A stretch of DNA of 64,000 nt from Saprospiraceae bacterium (GTDB lineage Bacteria > Bacteroidota > Bacteroidia > Chitinophagales > Saprospiraceae): positions 62,001-126,000 of the forward strand of contig JAGNXB010000003.1 of assembly GCA_017985675.1 (NCBI GenBank), read 5' to 3'. Position numbers and translations under genes: made by a program. The notes beneath the pieces were generated by a model. That model was not told the DNA's origin. It made no database searches and was given only the letters and a program-made list of their open reading frames with translations. Position 1 is the stretch's first letter. Each line of letters begins with the position of its first letter. This document shows, in pieces, positions 54,778 through 64,000 of the stretch.

Positions 54778-55209
54778 TTACTTTTTGCGGAGAACAAACT
54801 TATCGGCATCCTCACCTGTATTTTCCTTTCCTTCCAAGTTTAGGTGGGTAAGTGTTTTATTACCTACGGCATACTGATTGCCCCCCATCACTTTGTCTAA
54901 AATGATCACTTTGAGCGAATCATTCCAGGAATAAGTGCCTCGCTCTTCAATGACCAAAGGTTTTTCTTTGCCCAGGAAATCAGACTTTTTGTAAAAGGTG
55001 CTATCGGCATTAAGCAATATTTCCGTAGCAATTCCTTTGCAATCGGCACAAGGCAAGACGCCGGTATAATTGCCAGCTACATCTGTGCTTGCCGGATCAG
55101 CAGCCATTTCGGTCGTTTCATTATCGGTTGAAGCGGCATCATCACCTGCCTGGTTTTTACAACCAAAAAGGGAAATCAACACAAAAACCAGGAGAGTTAG
55201 TCTAGACAT
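54778..55209 (-). CDS. NlpE-like lipoprotein
   Basis: 143 residues. Signal with lipobox LFGC (MSRLTLLVFVLISLFGC). A short acidic linker follows, then the NlpE N-terminal-type beta-barrel domain with GNYTGVLPCADCKGIATEILLNADSTF; the CADC pair is the CxxC of NlpE. In E. coli NlpE senses copper and surface stress through Cpx; Bacteroidota lack Cpx, so the role here is unknown. A TATCTTTG box is at 55259-55266. Confidence 0.85.
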   Translation of the reverse strand: MSRLTLLVFVLISLFGCKNQAGDDAASTDNETTEMAADPASTDVAGNYTGVLPCADCKGIATEILLNADSTFYKKSDFLGKEKPLVIEERGTYSWNDSLKVIILDKVMGGNQYAVGNKTLTHLNLEGKENTGEDADKFVLRKK

Positions 55210-55258
55210 AGGGCATTCAATTATTAACGAAGAAATAAGATCATTTCAATATCGGGCG

Positions 55259-55266
55259 CAAAGATA
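55259..55266 (-). promoter_or_regulatory. -7 box TATCTTTG for the NlpE-like gene
   Basis: Perfect TAnnTTTG, about 50 bases before the ATG. Confidence 0.5.
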
Positions 55267-55384
55267 AGCCCGCATATGGATTGATGAAAGGGATAGGATA
55301 AATCCAACATAGAAGTCAATCTATTCATGGGCTCTAAAGACAAATGAAAGACGCAGGGCTACGAATAAACCTTGCCCATGAGTT

Positions 55385-56203
55385 TTACACAGAAACACCA
55401 TAATCCCGCAATGCGTCGTTTAGGGAGGTCTTGAGATCGGTGGATGGTTTTCGTTGACCAATGATCAGTGCACAATTCACCTGATAATCACCGGCAGGAA
55501 ACGATTTGGTATAGCTACCGGGGATGACCACCGAGCGCGCTGGCACCCTGCCCCTATGAATCACCGGTTCAGAGCCAGTGACATCAATGATATGGGTTGA
55601 TTGTGTCAGCACTACATTGGCACCCAATACCGCCTCCCTTTCTACGCGAACGCCTTCCACCACAATGCAACGCGAGCCGATAAAACAATTGTCCTCAATA
55701 ATGACTGGTGCTGCTTGGACCGGCTCTAAAACACCGCCGATGCCAACACCGCCACTCAGATGCACATGCCGACCTATTTGTGCACAGGACCCAACGGTAG
55801 CCCAGGTGTCCACCATGGAGCCGCTTCCTACCCATGCACCAATGTTGACATAGGATGGCATCATGATCACACCCCGCTCGAGAAAAGCACCATATCTGGC
55901 AATTGCATGGGGCACCACGCGCACCCCTTGTTCTTCATAATTGCGCTTGAGTGGAATTTTATCGTGAAAGACAAATGGACCCACTTCTACCACCTCCATT
56001 TTTTGGATGGGGAAATACAGAATGACGGCTTTTTTCACCCATTCATTCACCTGCCAACTTGCATCATCCAAAGGCTGCGCCACGCGCAGTAAGCCCTTGT
56101 CCAACTCGTCCACAATGGTTTTAATGGCTTTTTGTATTTCCGGCTGTTCGAGCAAGGAGCGGTCATTCCAGACTGCTTCAATGGTAGATTGGAGTGCGTG
56201 CAT
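55385..56203 (-). CDS. dapD: Tetrahydrodipicolinate N-succinyltransferase
   Basis: 272 residues from MHALQSTIEAVWNDRSLL, the normal DapD length; the ORF to 56275 adds 24 residues and crosses the promoter. It catalyses the succinyl-CoA-dependent step in lysine/diaminopimelate synthesis. The left-handed beta-helix is evident (VNIGAWVGSGSMVDTWATVGSCAQIGRHVHLSGGVGIGGVLEP), with the GSMVDTWATVGSCAQIG signature. The TACTTTTG box at 56208-56215 is four bases before the ATG. Confidence 0.96.
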   Translation of the reverse strand: MHALQSTIEAVWNDRSLLEQPEIQKAIKTIVDELDKGLLRVAQPLDDASWQVNEWVKKAVILYFPIQKMEVVEVGPFVFHDKIPLKRNYEEQGVRVVPHAIARYGAFLERGVIMMPSYVNIGAWVGSGSMVDTWATVGSCAQIGRHVHLSGGVGIGGVLEPVQAAPVIIEDNCFIGSRCIVVEGVRVEREAVLGANVVLTQSTHIIDVTGSEPVIHRGRVPARSVVIPGSYTKSFPAGDYQVNCALIIGQRKPSTDLKTSLNDALRDYGVSV

Positions 56204-56207
56204 GGTG

Positions 56208-56215
56208 CAAAAGTA
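56208..56215 (-). promoter_or_regulatory. -7 box TACTTTTG, four bases before dapD ATG
   Basis: TAnnTTTG with N4 spacing; it fixes the dapD start at 56203. Confidence 0.55.
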
Positions 56216-56404
56216 GCCAACCAAATCCAATGTTTCCATGCGACCAAGCTTCCGGAAAATTCCAATCCCGGACAAAAAGTTTGTTGACGTATGGTCAAAT
56301 TACACGAAATGCCATGATAAACGGGCATTTTATGTCCTATCCACCTAACTTTATGCATCCTTTTTAAGCTATTGTCGGTTTAACCTAACCTAACCATTAC
56401 TCTT

Positions 56405-59400
56405 TTGAAAAATCATTGTTTTCAGATCCTCACACTGATCCTGTGGCCTGTCTTGCTTTCTGCCCAATCCTTGTGGCAACCAGCCCCTTTGCCCCGGATT
56501 GACTCATGGGCTGAAGATGGGCCCTTGCCGCTACAGTATAAAAGTTATGCGCTCAACCAGGATATGCTGCTGGCTTTATTGGCGGATGCCCCTTTGCGAT
56601 TTGACGGGCAAAATGGTACACCTGTAAGTATTTCTTTGCCCCTGCCCAACGGCGAATTCGAAACCTTTATAATATGGCACAGCCCGGTCATGCAAACAGG
56701 TCTTGCGTCTAAATACCCCGACATCCATACCTGGTTCGGCTACAATCCTGACCAACACGCCCACTGGGTACATCTGGATTTAGGTCCCCGCGGATTCCAT
56801 GCTCTTATAACTGCGCCTGGTGCCGATCCAATATATATTGATCCTTTCGACCGTTTAGAAGGCAGCGGTCCCTATTTGATTTATCAAAAATCCGATTTTG
56901 CCCATCCTCAAAAGGACCCGTTTGATTGCCTTACCCAGGACATCAAAGAAAAATCCAAAGAAGCAGAAGAACAATCCGGAGAACGCAGCGATGGCACACT
57001 AAGGACATATCGACTTGCATTAGCATGTACCGGCGAGTACGGTGCTTTTCATGGATCAACAAAAACCCAGGTGTTGGCAGCAATGGCTACCACCCTCAAC
57101 CGAATCAACGGCATTTATGAACGTGAGTTTGGCTTGCGCATGGAACTAGTTGCAGATAATGACAAAATCATTTATTTAAACGGCGCGACAGACCCTTTTA
57201 CGAACGATGATATCTCCAGTCTGCTTGGCGAAAACCAGGATGAATGTGATGCAAAAATAGGTCCAGCCAATTACGATGTAGGGCATGTTTTTGGAACAGG
57301 CGGGGGCGGACTCGCTACCTTAAATTCGCCCTGCAACAACAACAGCAAAGCAAGAGCGGCTACTGGCTTGTCAAGCCCTATTGGCGATCCCTTTGATATC
57401 GACTATGTTGCACATGAATTTGGGCACCAGTTTGGTTGCAACCATACGTTTAATAACTCTTGCAGCGGCAACCGCAACAATGCTACAGCATGGGAGCCTG
57501 GCAGTGGATCGACGATTATGAGTTATAGCGGTATTTGTGCGCCGAATGTCAAAAATGCCAGCGACGCCTTTTTTCATGGTGGCAATCTGCTGGAAACCAG
57601 AAATTTTACCGTCAACGGCAATGGTAATACCTGCCCCGAAAAACTAGTCACCGGTAATCAGTTACCACAGGTATCAGCTGGTTTGAATTACACCATTCCC
57701 CGATCCACACCTTTCGAACTTGAAGCAAGTGCCTCTGACCCTGATGGGGATGCGCTTACCTATAGCTGGGAGCAGTATGATAATCAGATTGCCACCATGC
57801 CGCCAGTGAATACAAACGGCACTGGTCCGACCTTCCGTTCCTTTCCTCCGGATACTGTACCAGTGAGGGTGTTTCCCAACCTGATGGCCGTTTTGGGAGG
57901 TACTTCGCCCACATGGGAGGTATTGCCATCTGTAGCCAGGTTGCTCAACTTCAGGGTAACTGTCCGGGACAATCATCCCGGGCACGGACTCTGGGCCCAG
58001 GATGCGATGCAGATTACGGTTGATGGCACTTCGGGTCCATTTACCGTCACCGCACCAAATACAGCAGTCACCTGGCGGGTCGGCGACACGGTCAGTGTCA
58101 CGTGGAACCGAGCCAATACACATGTAGCCCCTGTCAGTGCGGATCGGGTGGATATTTGGCTTTCGTTGGATGGTGGCTATCTCTATCCGGTATTGTTGGC
58201 ATCAGGTGTGCCCAATAATGGGACATCGAGTGTAGTGGTTCCCTTCAAACTGAGCAATAGCTGCCGAATCAAAGTAAAAGGACATGGCAATGTCTTTTTT
58301 GATGTATCCAACACCAATTTTTCGATCAAAGAGCCGGTCAGCCCCAGTTTCCTGGCAAGTGGACTTGAAGATACCCTTCGATACTGCAACACCGGATCTG
58401 ATACGCTTACAGTACATGTCGCCCTTCAGCCGCTGAATAATTTTACAGCGCCTATTATGCTGATGCTTCAGGCACCCGCCGGACTACAAACCAATTTACA
58501 ATCCAACTGGACACTTACCGGAACAGACACCATTACGTTTCAAATCTGGGGCATGGGTGACCTTAATCCCGGAGAGGATCAATTTAAACTGGTCCTCACC
58601 GCTCCTGGTGTAATCCGCACCCTGAGCTATTCCCTGAGCGGATTTGGCCCACTCGCTGCCCTGCCTGATGCGGTCTTTCCTTTGGACAATACGGATAGTG
58701 TAGGTTTTCAATTTTTACTGCAATGGTCACCGGTAACCGACGCGGATGATTATGTCCTGGAGCTCGCCACATCACCGGCATTTGGCGCTAGTTTGGTAAT
58801 GTCCCAAACCACCAGAGATACGTTTGTGCCGGTAGCACTTGAACCCTCTACACGATATTACTGGCGGGTCTCACCGCGCAATGTATGTGGTATTCAGCCG
58901 GCCCGGCGGGTATGGGTTTTCCGGACAATACTGGAAGAATGTGCCGATTACACCCCGGCTATTTTACCTATCGACATCCCGGCTGATGAAGCGTTTATCA
59001 CCAACTCGATCATCCCTGTGGCGGGTCCCGGCAAGGTTTCCGCGGTGAGGGTAGATGTGGATCTGACCCATGCCAAACTCGAAGATATCACCCTGCGCTT
59101 GCTTCACCCATCGGGCAATGCCCGCAGCGTTTACGCCAAATCTTGTGTTGATGGCGAGGATATCATTGCCACTTTTGCGGATGATGGCGATGAGTTTACC
59201 TGTTCCGGGCAGCAACCGGCTGTGAGCGGCACCATTAAGCCGGCAACAGGTTTGTTTACCAATTTGATCGGGCAGCAAGTAGCTGGCAACTGGGCGCTGC
59301 GCATAATTGACGACTTCCCGCAAGGCGGCGGGGTGCTGAATAGCTGGTCTCTCAACGTGTGCAAACACCTGCCTCCACCACCAACACCGATGCTTGCTCA

Positions 59401-60850
59401 CCTCGACACCCTCGATGGCTCCTATTGCCAGTCGGTGGTATTGAGCAATTTGGAACTGGGGCTGACGGATACCCTTACGGGTAGCATCGATTTGATCCTC
59501 CGGGAAGCACCGGCCCACGGCCAACTCCAGCTCGCAGGTATCCCGCTCCAGGCGGGCGACATATTTACCATGGCGGATATAGAAAACGAACAGATCACCT
59601 ACTGGCATGATGGTTCACTGTTATGGTCGGACTCGATGCTGATCGACGGCTACAACAGCACTTCCAAGGGCTGGTTGCCCGGCCATTGGGTACAGGTGCG
59701 CGTCACGCCACAGTTGACGGCCTCGGTATCCCTGTTGTCAGAGGTACTTTGTCTGGGCGATACCACAGCGAGTGTGGCAGTACTGATCAACAGTTGCCGG
59801 CCACCATACAGTTATCGGCTACTGCCCAATGACCCCTGGCAGGCAGAGGATCTGTTTGAAAACCTGCCGGCGGGTATTTATACATTTGAAGCGAGAGACA
59901 GCAATGGTTTTACGGCGCAGTCGATGCCGTTTGAGATATTTGATCCGGAGCCTCTTTCGGTCGGTACATTCTTAAAAGGAGATACGCTCACACTAAATGG
60001 TATAGGCGGTAAAGGGCCATATCACTATGCACTTGGCGCGGATACCAACAGTACCGGTGTATTTGTCTTAGAGGTATCAGGTTCCTATGAGGTGACCGTG
60101 ACGAATGTGAATGGATGTGTTTATACCACTACATTGATGCTGGAGCTGCTGGAGGCTACAACCAGCACAGGGCCGATTAGCTGCAATGGCGAGGCCACGG
60201 GTGCTATCCTAATCATGGCCAGAGGGGGGGTGCCGGCCTATTTGTACCAGTTAAATGGGGGTGCCTGGCAGTTGGATTCTGTATTTGTCGGGCTCCCGGC
60301 CGGAGCGTATGAACTGGCGGTGCAAGATGGATCGGGCGAGATACGGGACCTAGGTACGATTGTGCTGGAAGAGCCGGAGGCGTTGGAGCTGGTGGCGATT
60401 CAGCCGCAGGACAGCATTGCGGTATTGGTCGCCACAGGTGGCACACCGCCTTATCAGTATAAGCTGGGAGCGGGGATGTTCCAGTCCGAGCCGACATTTG
60501 GTTCGCTGGGTAAGGGCACCTATGTATTCCTGGTGGAAGATATCAATGGCTGTCAGGACAGCACCATGCTGACCGTTGTGTCTTCGGCCATCGGTGATGT
60601 GGAGGCGGAAGTTCTATCAGTGCGTGTATATCCCAATCCTTCAGACGGGCTTTTTACGGTTGCTATCGATGGACCTGATCAGGAACAATGGCGCTGGTCA
60701 ATCCGTGATATGCTGGGTAGGGACCGGGCATCGGGACAGGACCAGGGAGCCACCTGGCGTATTGACCAGCCGGGTATAGCCGCGGGTATGTACTACCTGC
60801 GACTGGAGAGCAGCCGATATATGCGGGTGTTTCCGATAATGGTGGAGTAG
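56405..60850 (+). CDS. Reprolysin-like secreted metalloprotease with SprB-like repeats, T9SS cargo
   Basis: 1481 residues, TTG start, signal MKNHCFQILTLILWPVLLSAQ. Order: a propeptide-like region; an M12B-like catalytic domain with zinc site HEFGHQFGCNH (His336, Glu337, His340, His346) and Met-turn STIMSYSGIC; an Ig/PKD-like segment (~420-460); a further beta domain (~540-650); a fibronectin III-like domain (~755-840); a P-domain (~850-985, TNSIIPVAGPGKVSAVRVDVDLTH); a cadherin-like segment (~1000-1095); repeats of SprB type (GGVPAYLYQLNGGAW, GGTPPYQYKLGAGMF, ~1110-1390); and a type A T9SS domain (VRVYPNPSDGLFTVAI). It is expected to be exported and act outside the cell. Confidence 0.9.
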   Translation: MKNHCFQILTLILWPVLLSAQSLWQPAPLPRIDSWAEDGPLPLQYKSYALNQDMLLALLADAPLRFDGQNGTPVSISLPLPNGEFETFIIWHSPVMQTGLASKYPDIHTWFGYNPDQHAHWVHLDLGPRGFHALITAPGADPIYIDPFDRLEGSGPYLIYQKSDFAHPQKDPFDCLTQDIKEKSKEAEEQSGERSDGTLRTYRLALACTGEYGAFHGSTKTQVLAAMATTLNRINGIYEREFGLRMELVADNDKIIYLNGATDPFTNDDISSLLGENQDECDAKIGPANYDVGHVFGTGGGGLATLNSPCNNNSKARAATGLSSPIGDPFDIDYVAHEFGHQFGCNHTFNNSCSGNRNNATAWEPGSGSTIMSYSGICAPNVKNASDAFFHGGNLLETRNFTVNGNGNTCPEKLVTGNQLPQVSAGLNYTIPRSTPFELEASASDPDGDALTYSWEQYDNQIATMPPVNTNGTGPTFRSFPPDTVPVRVFPNLMAVLGGTSPTWEVLPSVARLLNFRVTVRDNHPGHGLWAQDAMQITVDGTSGPFTVTAPNTAVTWRVGDTVSVTWNRANTHVAPVSADRVDIWLSLDGGYLYPVLLASGVPNNGTSSVVVPFKLSNSCRIKVKGHGNVFFDVSNTNFSIKEPVSPSFLASGLEDTLRYCNTGSDTLTVHVALQPLNNFTAPIMLMLQAPAGLQTNLQSNWTLTGTDTITFQIWGMGDLNPGEDQFKLVLTAPGVIRTLSYSLSGFGPLAALPDAVFPLDNTDSVGFQFLLQWSPVTDADDYVLELATSPAFGASLVMSQTTRDTFVPVALEPSTRYYWRVSPRNVCGIQPARRVWVFRTILEECADYTPAILPIDIPADEAFITNSIIPVAGPGKVSAVRVDVDLTHAKLEDITLRLLHPSGNARSVYAKSCVDGEDIIATFADDGDEFTCSGQQPAVSGTIKPATGLFTNLIGQQVAGNWALRIIDDFPQGGGVLNSWSLNVCKHLPPPPTPMLAHLDTLDGSYCQSVVLSNLELGLTDTLTGSIDLILREAPAHGQLQLAGIPLQAGDIFTMADIENEQITYWHDGSLLWSDSMLIDGYNSTSKGWLPGHWVQVRVTPQLTASVSLLSEVLCLGDTTASVAVLINSCRPPYSYRLLPNDPWQAEDLFENLPAGIYTFEARDSNGFTAQSMPFEIFDPEPLSVGTFLKGDTLTLNGIGGKGPYHYALGADTNSTGVFVLEVSGSYEVTVTNVNGCVYTTTLMLELLEATTSTGPISCNGEATGAILIMARGGVPAYLYQLNGGAWQLDSVFVGLPAGAYELAVQDGSGEIRDLGTIVLEEPEALELVAIQPQDSIAVLVATGGTPPYQYKLGAGMFQSEPTFGSLGKGTYVFLVEDINGCQDSTMLTVVSSAIGDVEAEVLSVRVYPNPSDGLFTVAIDGPDQEQWRWSIRDMLGRDRASGQDQGATWRIDQPGIAAGMYYLRLESSRYMRVFPIMVE

Positions 60851-60930
60851 GTGGGGGTTATTATGATCCTTATTTCATGAGCATAGAGTTGTGTATTCTG
60901 GGTGCTGCATGTTGTAATGAGTTGTTATAA

Positions 60931-61638
60931 TTAATTCAGGGCAATACCCACGACAAATCCCAACCATGGTTTATTTGTGTAAATCCAAATTTCTCTGTCA
61001 CGATTCAAGAGATAATCAAATCCTACTGCAATGCCAAAGCTGGCAATATTTGACTCCAGGAATCCTGCAACGCCCATTTGAATAATCATCCCGCTGTATT
61101 CATGGCTTGTCCTGTTGTTGGAAGTAAATGAACTTATTGGTGTTATCCCCGGGCCTGCAAAAAAGCCAAAATCATAGCCCAGATTAGTGATTTTAGGATA
61201 ACTTTTGCCCAATGGATCCATTTTATTTATTATTTTGTAATTGTCGTGCCTCATTCCAACATACAAAGCCACATTCAGGTCAGCTGTCAATTGTGGTGGT
61301 AATCCATATACAGACGGACGATATTTAAAAAGGATAGTCGTCATATCAATGTCTATGCTTTTTTTCCTGAATGTCAATGGTGCAAGTAAAGCGCTGTCAG
61401 AAGTATTTAACCGGGCAGTTAGGAATTTGTCTTTATCTGGTTTTTTTTCAAGTTGATGGTATACATCAATCTGTTCGTCCGTCACATCAACATATACATT
61501 TTTCATTGTTTTTTCAACATCCAATGTATAATATCCACTGGTAAAGCCGTGGACAGAGGCCTTATCTAAAGTACTGCATGAAGTAAAAAATACAATACTT
61601 GAAACGGTAAAAAGAACAATGAAGGTGTATTTACTCAT
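60931..61638 (-). CDS. Lipoprotein, possible beta-barrel, unknown
   Basis: About 235 residues from MSKYTFIVLFTVSSIVFFTSC, a lipoprotein signal ending in TSC; upstream in-frame codons would need a TTG start. The mature part is beta-rich with a periodic pattern (ADLNVALYVGMRHDNYKI, FGFFAGPGITPISSF, FGIAVGFDYLLN, PWLGFVVGIALN), resembling small surface barrels. No motif points to a function. Monocistronic. Confidence 0.6.
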   Translation of the reverse strand: MSKYTFIVLFTVSSIVFFTSCSTLDKASVHGFTSGYYTLDVEKTMKNVYVDVTDEQIDVYHQLEKKPDKDKFLTARLNTSDSALLAPLTFRKKSIDIDMTTILFKYRPSVYGLPPQLTADLNVALYVGMRHDNYKIINKMDPLGKSYPKITNLGYDFGFFAGPGITPISSFTSNNRTSHEYSGMIIQMGVAGFLESNIASFGIAVGFDYLLNRDREIWIYTNKPWLGFVVGIALN

Positions 61639-62128
61639 GATGACCAAAGTAGTAGTAAGATATTAAAATTAGCATTACCAAAACATAATAAGTTGAAGAA
61701 TTAAAAAATTAGCCCACAACTCCCCTTTTTCAAACGCTCATTTCCGAGTCCCATAACATTGATAAATGTTTTTATCCGCTATCAATAGTTACTTCATAAG
61801 GCATGAGAGCCAAACATAGGTTCATGGTGCCTTCATCGCCAACACCTCATCAAAATTTTGTGTAAAACCCAAGTGTTCGACTGTCAAAACTCTTGTGGCT
61901 TCATGGGGAGATATTCCTTAACGGATAAAACCCATTGACCACCTTGTACGGTAAAGTATGGGATGGCTGCCTGGTGAAGGATATCAATAGTTAACCGTTC
62001 AGCGCGGAGTCAAAGTGTATTGGTGTGCAAGACTAACTTGTAAAAAGATGGCAGTAAAGGTTAGATGCCTCATGGATAAGGGGAATGTGTAATTCGTGAG
62101 AGTGATACATCCGAAACGAACAACTGTT
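61639..62128. other. Intergenic region, nothing recognised
   Basis: About 490 bases with no convincing ORF, repeat or RNA signal. Confidence 0.4.
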
Positions 62129-63214
62129 TCAAATTCTTGGTGCGTCAACCGGAATCCATGGAACTGATTTTATAATTTCCTGTGATTTAGTGATTAGGAA
62201 ATAATGACCTTCCTTACGAATCGCCGGATTTATCTGGAGCATTGTAGGATACAAAGGGTCCCTCTTATCCAGGGTAAGCATAAAGGTTGTAGACAGACTC
62301 GATGTCAAATTACTTAGAAATGCCTTGAACACTTCTGGTTTTCTATCGGATATTACAAGTGAGTGAATGGAAATATAGTTCAATATATCACCCTCCTTTG
62401 GTAATTCAGGAAAAATGGCCACATGACGGGCACCAAAATTATAAATGGGGCGTATCAAACGGAGCAATCTGTTGTATTTATGAATTACAGTTTGCTTAAA
62501 TGAGGTAGTGTCCCAAAGACCAAGCACACCTACTAACTTGTCTGCATCAAAACATAAGATATAATTATCTATTTTTTGATCGAAATAATAAGGTTTATTT
62601 CCAACGAGATCATAATTAAGTGATAACATCAATTCACGTTGGTTTTCTTCCTGAAAAGCCAGCATCATATTTATATCCGTTTCGGAAGCTCTTCTTATAA
62701 AAAAACGATGTGCAGCAAATATTTTTGGTGTGTACTTAAAGATAAATGTTTCAATGTCAGTAATCTTCTGATAATAAGGAACCAGGTTGGATAAGATTCC
62801 AGATGCACGTTTCTCAATAATTTTCAGGAACTTATGATTATCCGAAAATACGATACTCGATGCGGGTATTTGATCCAGATTCAGTTCACGTTCATGGATA
62901 AATCGCAACATTTGGCGAAAGACCGTTCCATTTTGGAAATCAGGATGAATTCTCAGATCACAATAATAAGGCATACATACGATTTCCCCTTTCCAATAGA
63001 TTGATCTTGTGCCGATATTAAAAATGCCTATAACCAGATCCTGCTCCTTTAATAAAGTAATAAAGACATTTGGATTTTCTGTTTGGATATAGGCTCCTAC
63101 CCTGGAATCAGGTCGTCTTTGTAAACTTAGAGATACATATCCGGCGACAGGAATTTCAAACAATACTTGAATCTGCGGCTCGTATTTCAAGTCATATGGA
63201 ATGATAACTATCAT
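62129..63214 (-). CDS. GNAT-like protein paired with a GH3 family gene
   Basis: 361 residues. Two segments look like GNAT-fold halves: an N-terminal one (VCMPYYCDLRIHPDFQNGTVFRQMLRFIHE, a CoA-loop-like pattern) and a C-terminal one (LLFVISDRKPEV-like order, here HSLVISDRKPEVFKAFLSNL). No signal peptide or membrane helix. Its ATG overlaps the GH3-like stop (ATGA), so the two are translated together, suggesting a shared pathway. Acyl-transfer chemistry is inference. Confidence 0.6.
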   Translation of the reverse strand: MIVIIPYDLKYEPQIQVLFEIPVAGYVSLSLQRRPDSRVGAYIQTENPNVFITLLKEQDLVIGIFNIGTRSIYWKGEIVCMPYYCDLRIHPDFQNGTVFRQMLRFIHERELNLDQIPASSIVFSDNHKFLKIIEKRASGILSNLVPYYQKITDIETFIFKYTPKIFAAHRFFIRRASETDINMMLAFQEENQRELMLSLNYDLVGNKPYYFDQKIDNYILCFDADKLVGVLGLWDTTSFKQTVIHKYNRLLRLIRPIYNFGARHVAIFPELPKEGDILNYISIHSLVISDRKPEVFKAFLSNLTSSLSTTFMLTLDKRDPLYPTMLQINPAIRKEGHYFLITKSQEIIKSVPWIPVDAPRI

Positions 63215-64000
63215 AATTCGAACTTTAAAAGGAGGGGCAACAAGGCAGGAAGTTTGGCATCACCATCTTTGATGCTATATTGTTTTGCGAATGCCGTTGC
63301 GATGATTTGGAGCATGTGGGCAGGATAATATTTGGCTCGCATAGGACCTAGCTGGCCCAAATCTAAAGCCTGACTGTAATAGGGGTTTTCTTTTAATTGA
63401 TTCTCGACATTCGTTAGAAGGTGTTCTACAATTTGACATTCATCACTGAATAGATACAATTGATAATAAGCAGAACCCTCAGTCCACATTGGCTGTAGTA
63501 AAAGGGCAGCGATAGTTTTATCTTTTTTTAGTAAATCATGAAATATCTCCTGGACTGTTAATTGGTCTATTTTTTCACCCACCAGGTCACTTACAACGCC
63601 TGACCTGCCTTCAAATTTAAGTATTGGATGCTCGACCTTATTTATCACATTTACGATATCTCTTGTCCTATACCGATAAAGTCCTCCACCTGTAGTGATT
63701 ACTACTTCATAACGATTATGAATTTCCAATTCATGCGCCAGATATATTTGTTGATCGTCCATGTTGATAAACTCAAAAAAATGGCTCGTGTAGGCTATCG
63801 TGTTGCCCAAAGCGGTTGGTATAGTAACAATTCCTTCTGTGCTTAGCAATCCCTTAGGTTGAATGGTGATGTTACCACATTTAGCCTCGAGTTGTTGCAT
63901 CCAAAGACAGGCTTGCGCCTCGGTCCAACAACTGATAACTTCAAGGTTAGGAAATATTTTGTCCCATTTCAATTCGTTTAGTTGCATAAGTGCTTTCCTC
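63211..64000 (-). CDS. GH3-family acyl-adenylate ligase-like protein, 3' part
   Basis: At least 263 residues of the C-terminal part, open to the window edge; the ATG at 63987 is internal because GH3 proteins are usually ~500 residues. The diagnostic block VVITTGGGLYRYRTRDIVNV followed by FEGRSGVVSDLVGEKI matches the GH3 (auxin-amide synthetase) superfamily, as do EGIVTIPTALG and FFEFIN. Known GH3 enzymes adenylate carboxylic acids and join them to amino acids. Bacterial members have largely unknown substrates. Confidence 0.8.
   Translation of the reverse strand, partial: RKALMQLNELKWDKIFPNLEVISCWTEAQACLWMQQLEAKCGNITIQPKGLLSTEGIVTIPTALGNTIAYTSHFFEFINMDDQQIYLAHELEIHNRYEVVITTGGGLYRYRTRDIVNVINKVEHPILKFEGRSGVVSDLVGEKIDQLTVQEIFHDLLKKDKTIAALLLQPMWTEGSAYYQLYLFSDECQIVEHLLTNVENQLKENPYYSQALDLGQLGPMRAKYYPAHMLQIIATAFAKQYSIKDGDAKLPALLPLLLKFEL

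Overview
The window looks like chromosomal DNA of a Bacteroidota bacterium, most likely a Saprospiraceae/Lewinella-type member. Seven predicted secreted proteins end in a type IX secretion (T9SS) type A sorting domain. Many genes are preceded by the Bacteroidota -7 box TAnnTTTG and few have a Shine-Dalgarno sequence. PurF has the long (630-residue) form, and MutL, CysS, DapD, LpxD, ThrB and CtaA are ordinary members of their families. Genus-level placement is inference.

Layout. 1-784: a broken gene abutting a 221-bp MITE-like element. 784-9310: envelope proteins, a vanadium haloperoxidase-like lipoprotein, PurF, ComF and an alpha/beta hydrolase. 9311-18208: an accessory zone where KatG, an unknown conserved protein, an ECF sigma/membrane-protein pair, a GNAT and two membrane proteins are separated by arrays of a 122-bp double-palindrome repeat, with a RAYT-type HUH transposase inside the arrays. 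18202-25583: two T9SS cargo proteins, tRNA-Arg(CCG), an SSS transporter and a coupled lpxD-GNAT-alkD operon. 25617-34236: four T9SS cargo genes on the minus strand (Ycf48-like propeller, tyrosinase-like copper protein, PNGase F-like protein with a LamG insertion, beta-propeller). A 37/39-identical copy of the 3' end of alkD lies at the far edge of this block. 34537-41129: cysS, an EEP-family protein, two rhomboids, mutL and a small membrane protein. 41301-44826: a PorE-like TPR/PD40/OmpA protein, a hydrolase, MazG and Dtd.

44.9-47.5 kb looks like a replication-origin region: four perfect DnaA boxes plus near matches in an AT-rich gap, then two parS palindromes about 2.2 kb away at the start of a 1.9-kb gap without recognisable genes. 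49129-56203: housekeeping genes (thrB, yqeY, malic enzyme, dapD), a DinB-family protein, a glycosyltransferase and two small envelope proteins. 56405-60850: a 1481-residue secreted metalloprotease with P-domain, SprB-like repeats and a T9SS signal. 60931 to the end: a lipoprotein, then a GNAT-like/GH3-like gene pair cut by the window edge.

The most unusual signals are: (1) RAYT plus the 122-bp repeat arrays, whose units overlap the stop codons of neighbouring genes; (2) a 12-copy heptamer tract that currently separates a start codon from the signal-peptide frame of the tyrosinase-like cargo gene, as a slippage switch would; (3) the oriC/parS region; (4) five genes with a TAnnTTTG box exactly four bases before the start codon, implying leaderless mRNAs; (5) the alkD 3'-end duplication bounding the T9SS cargo block.
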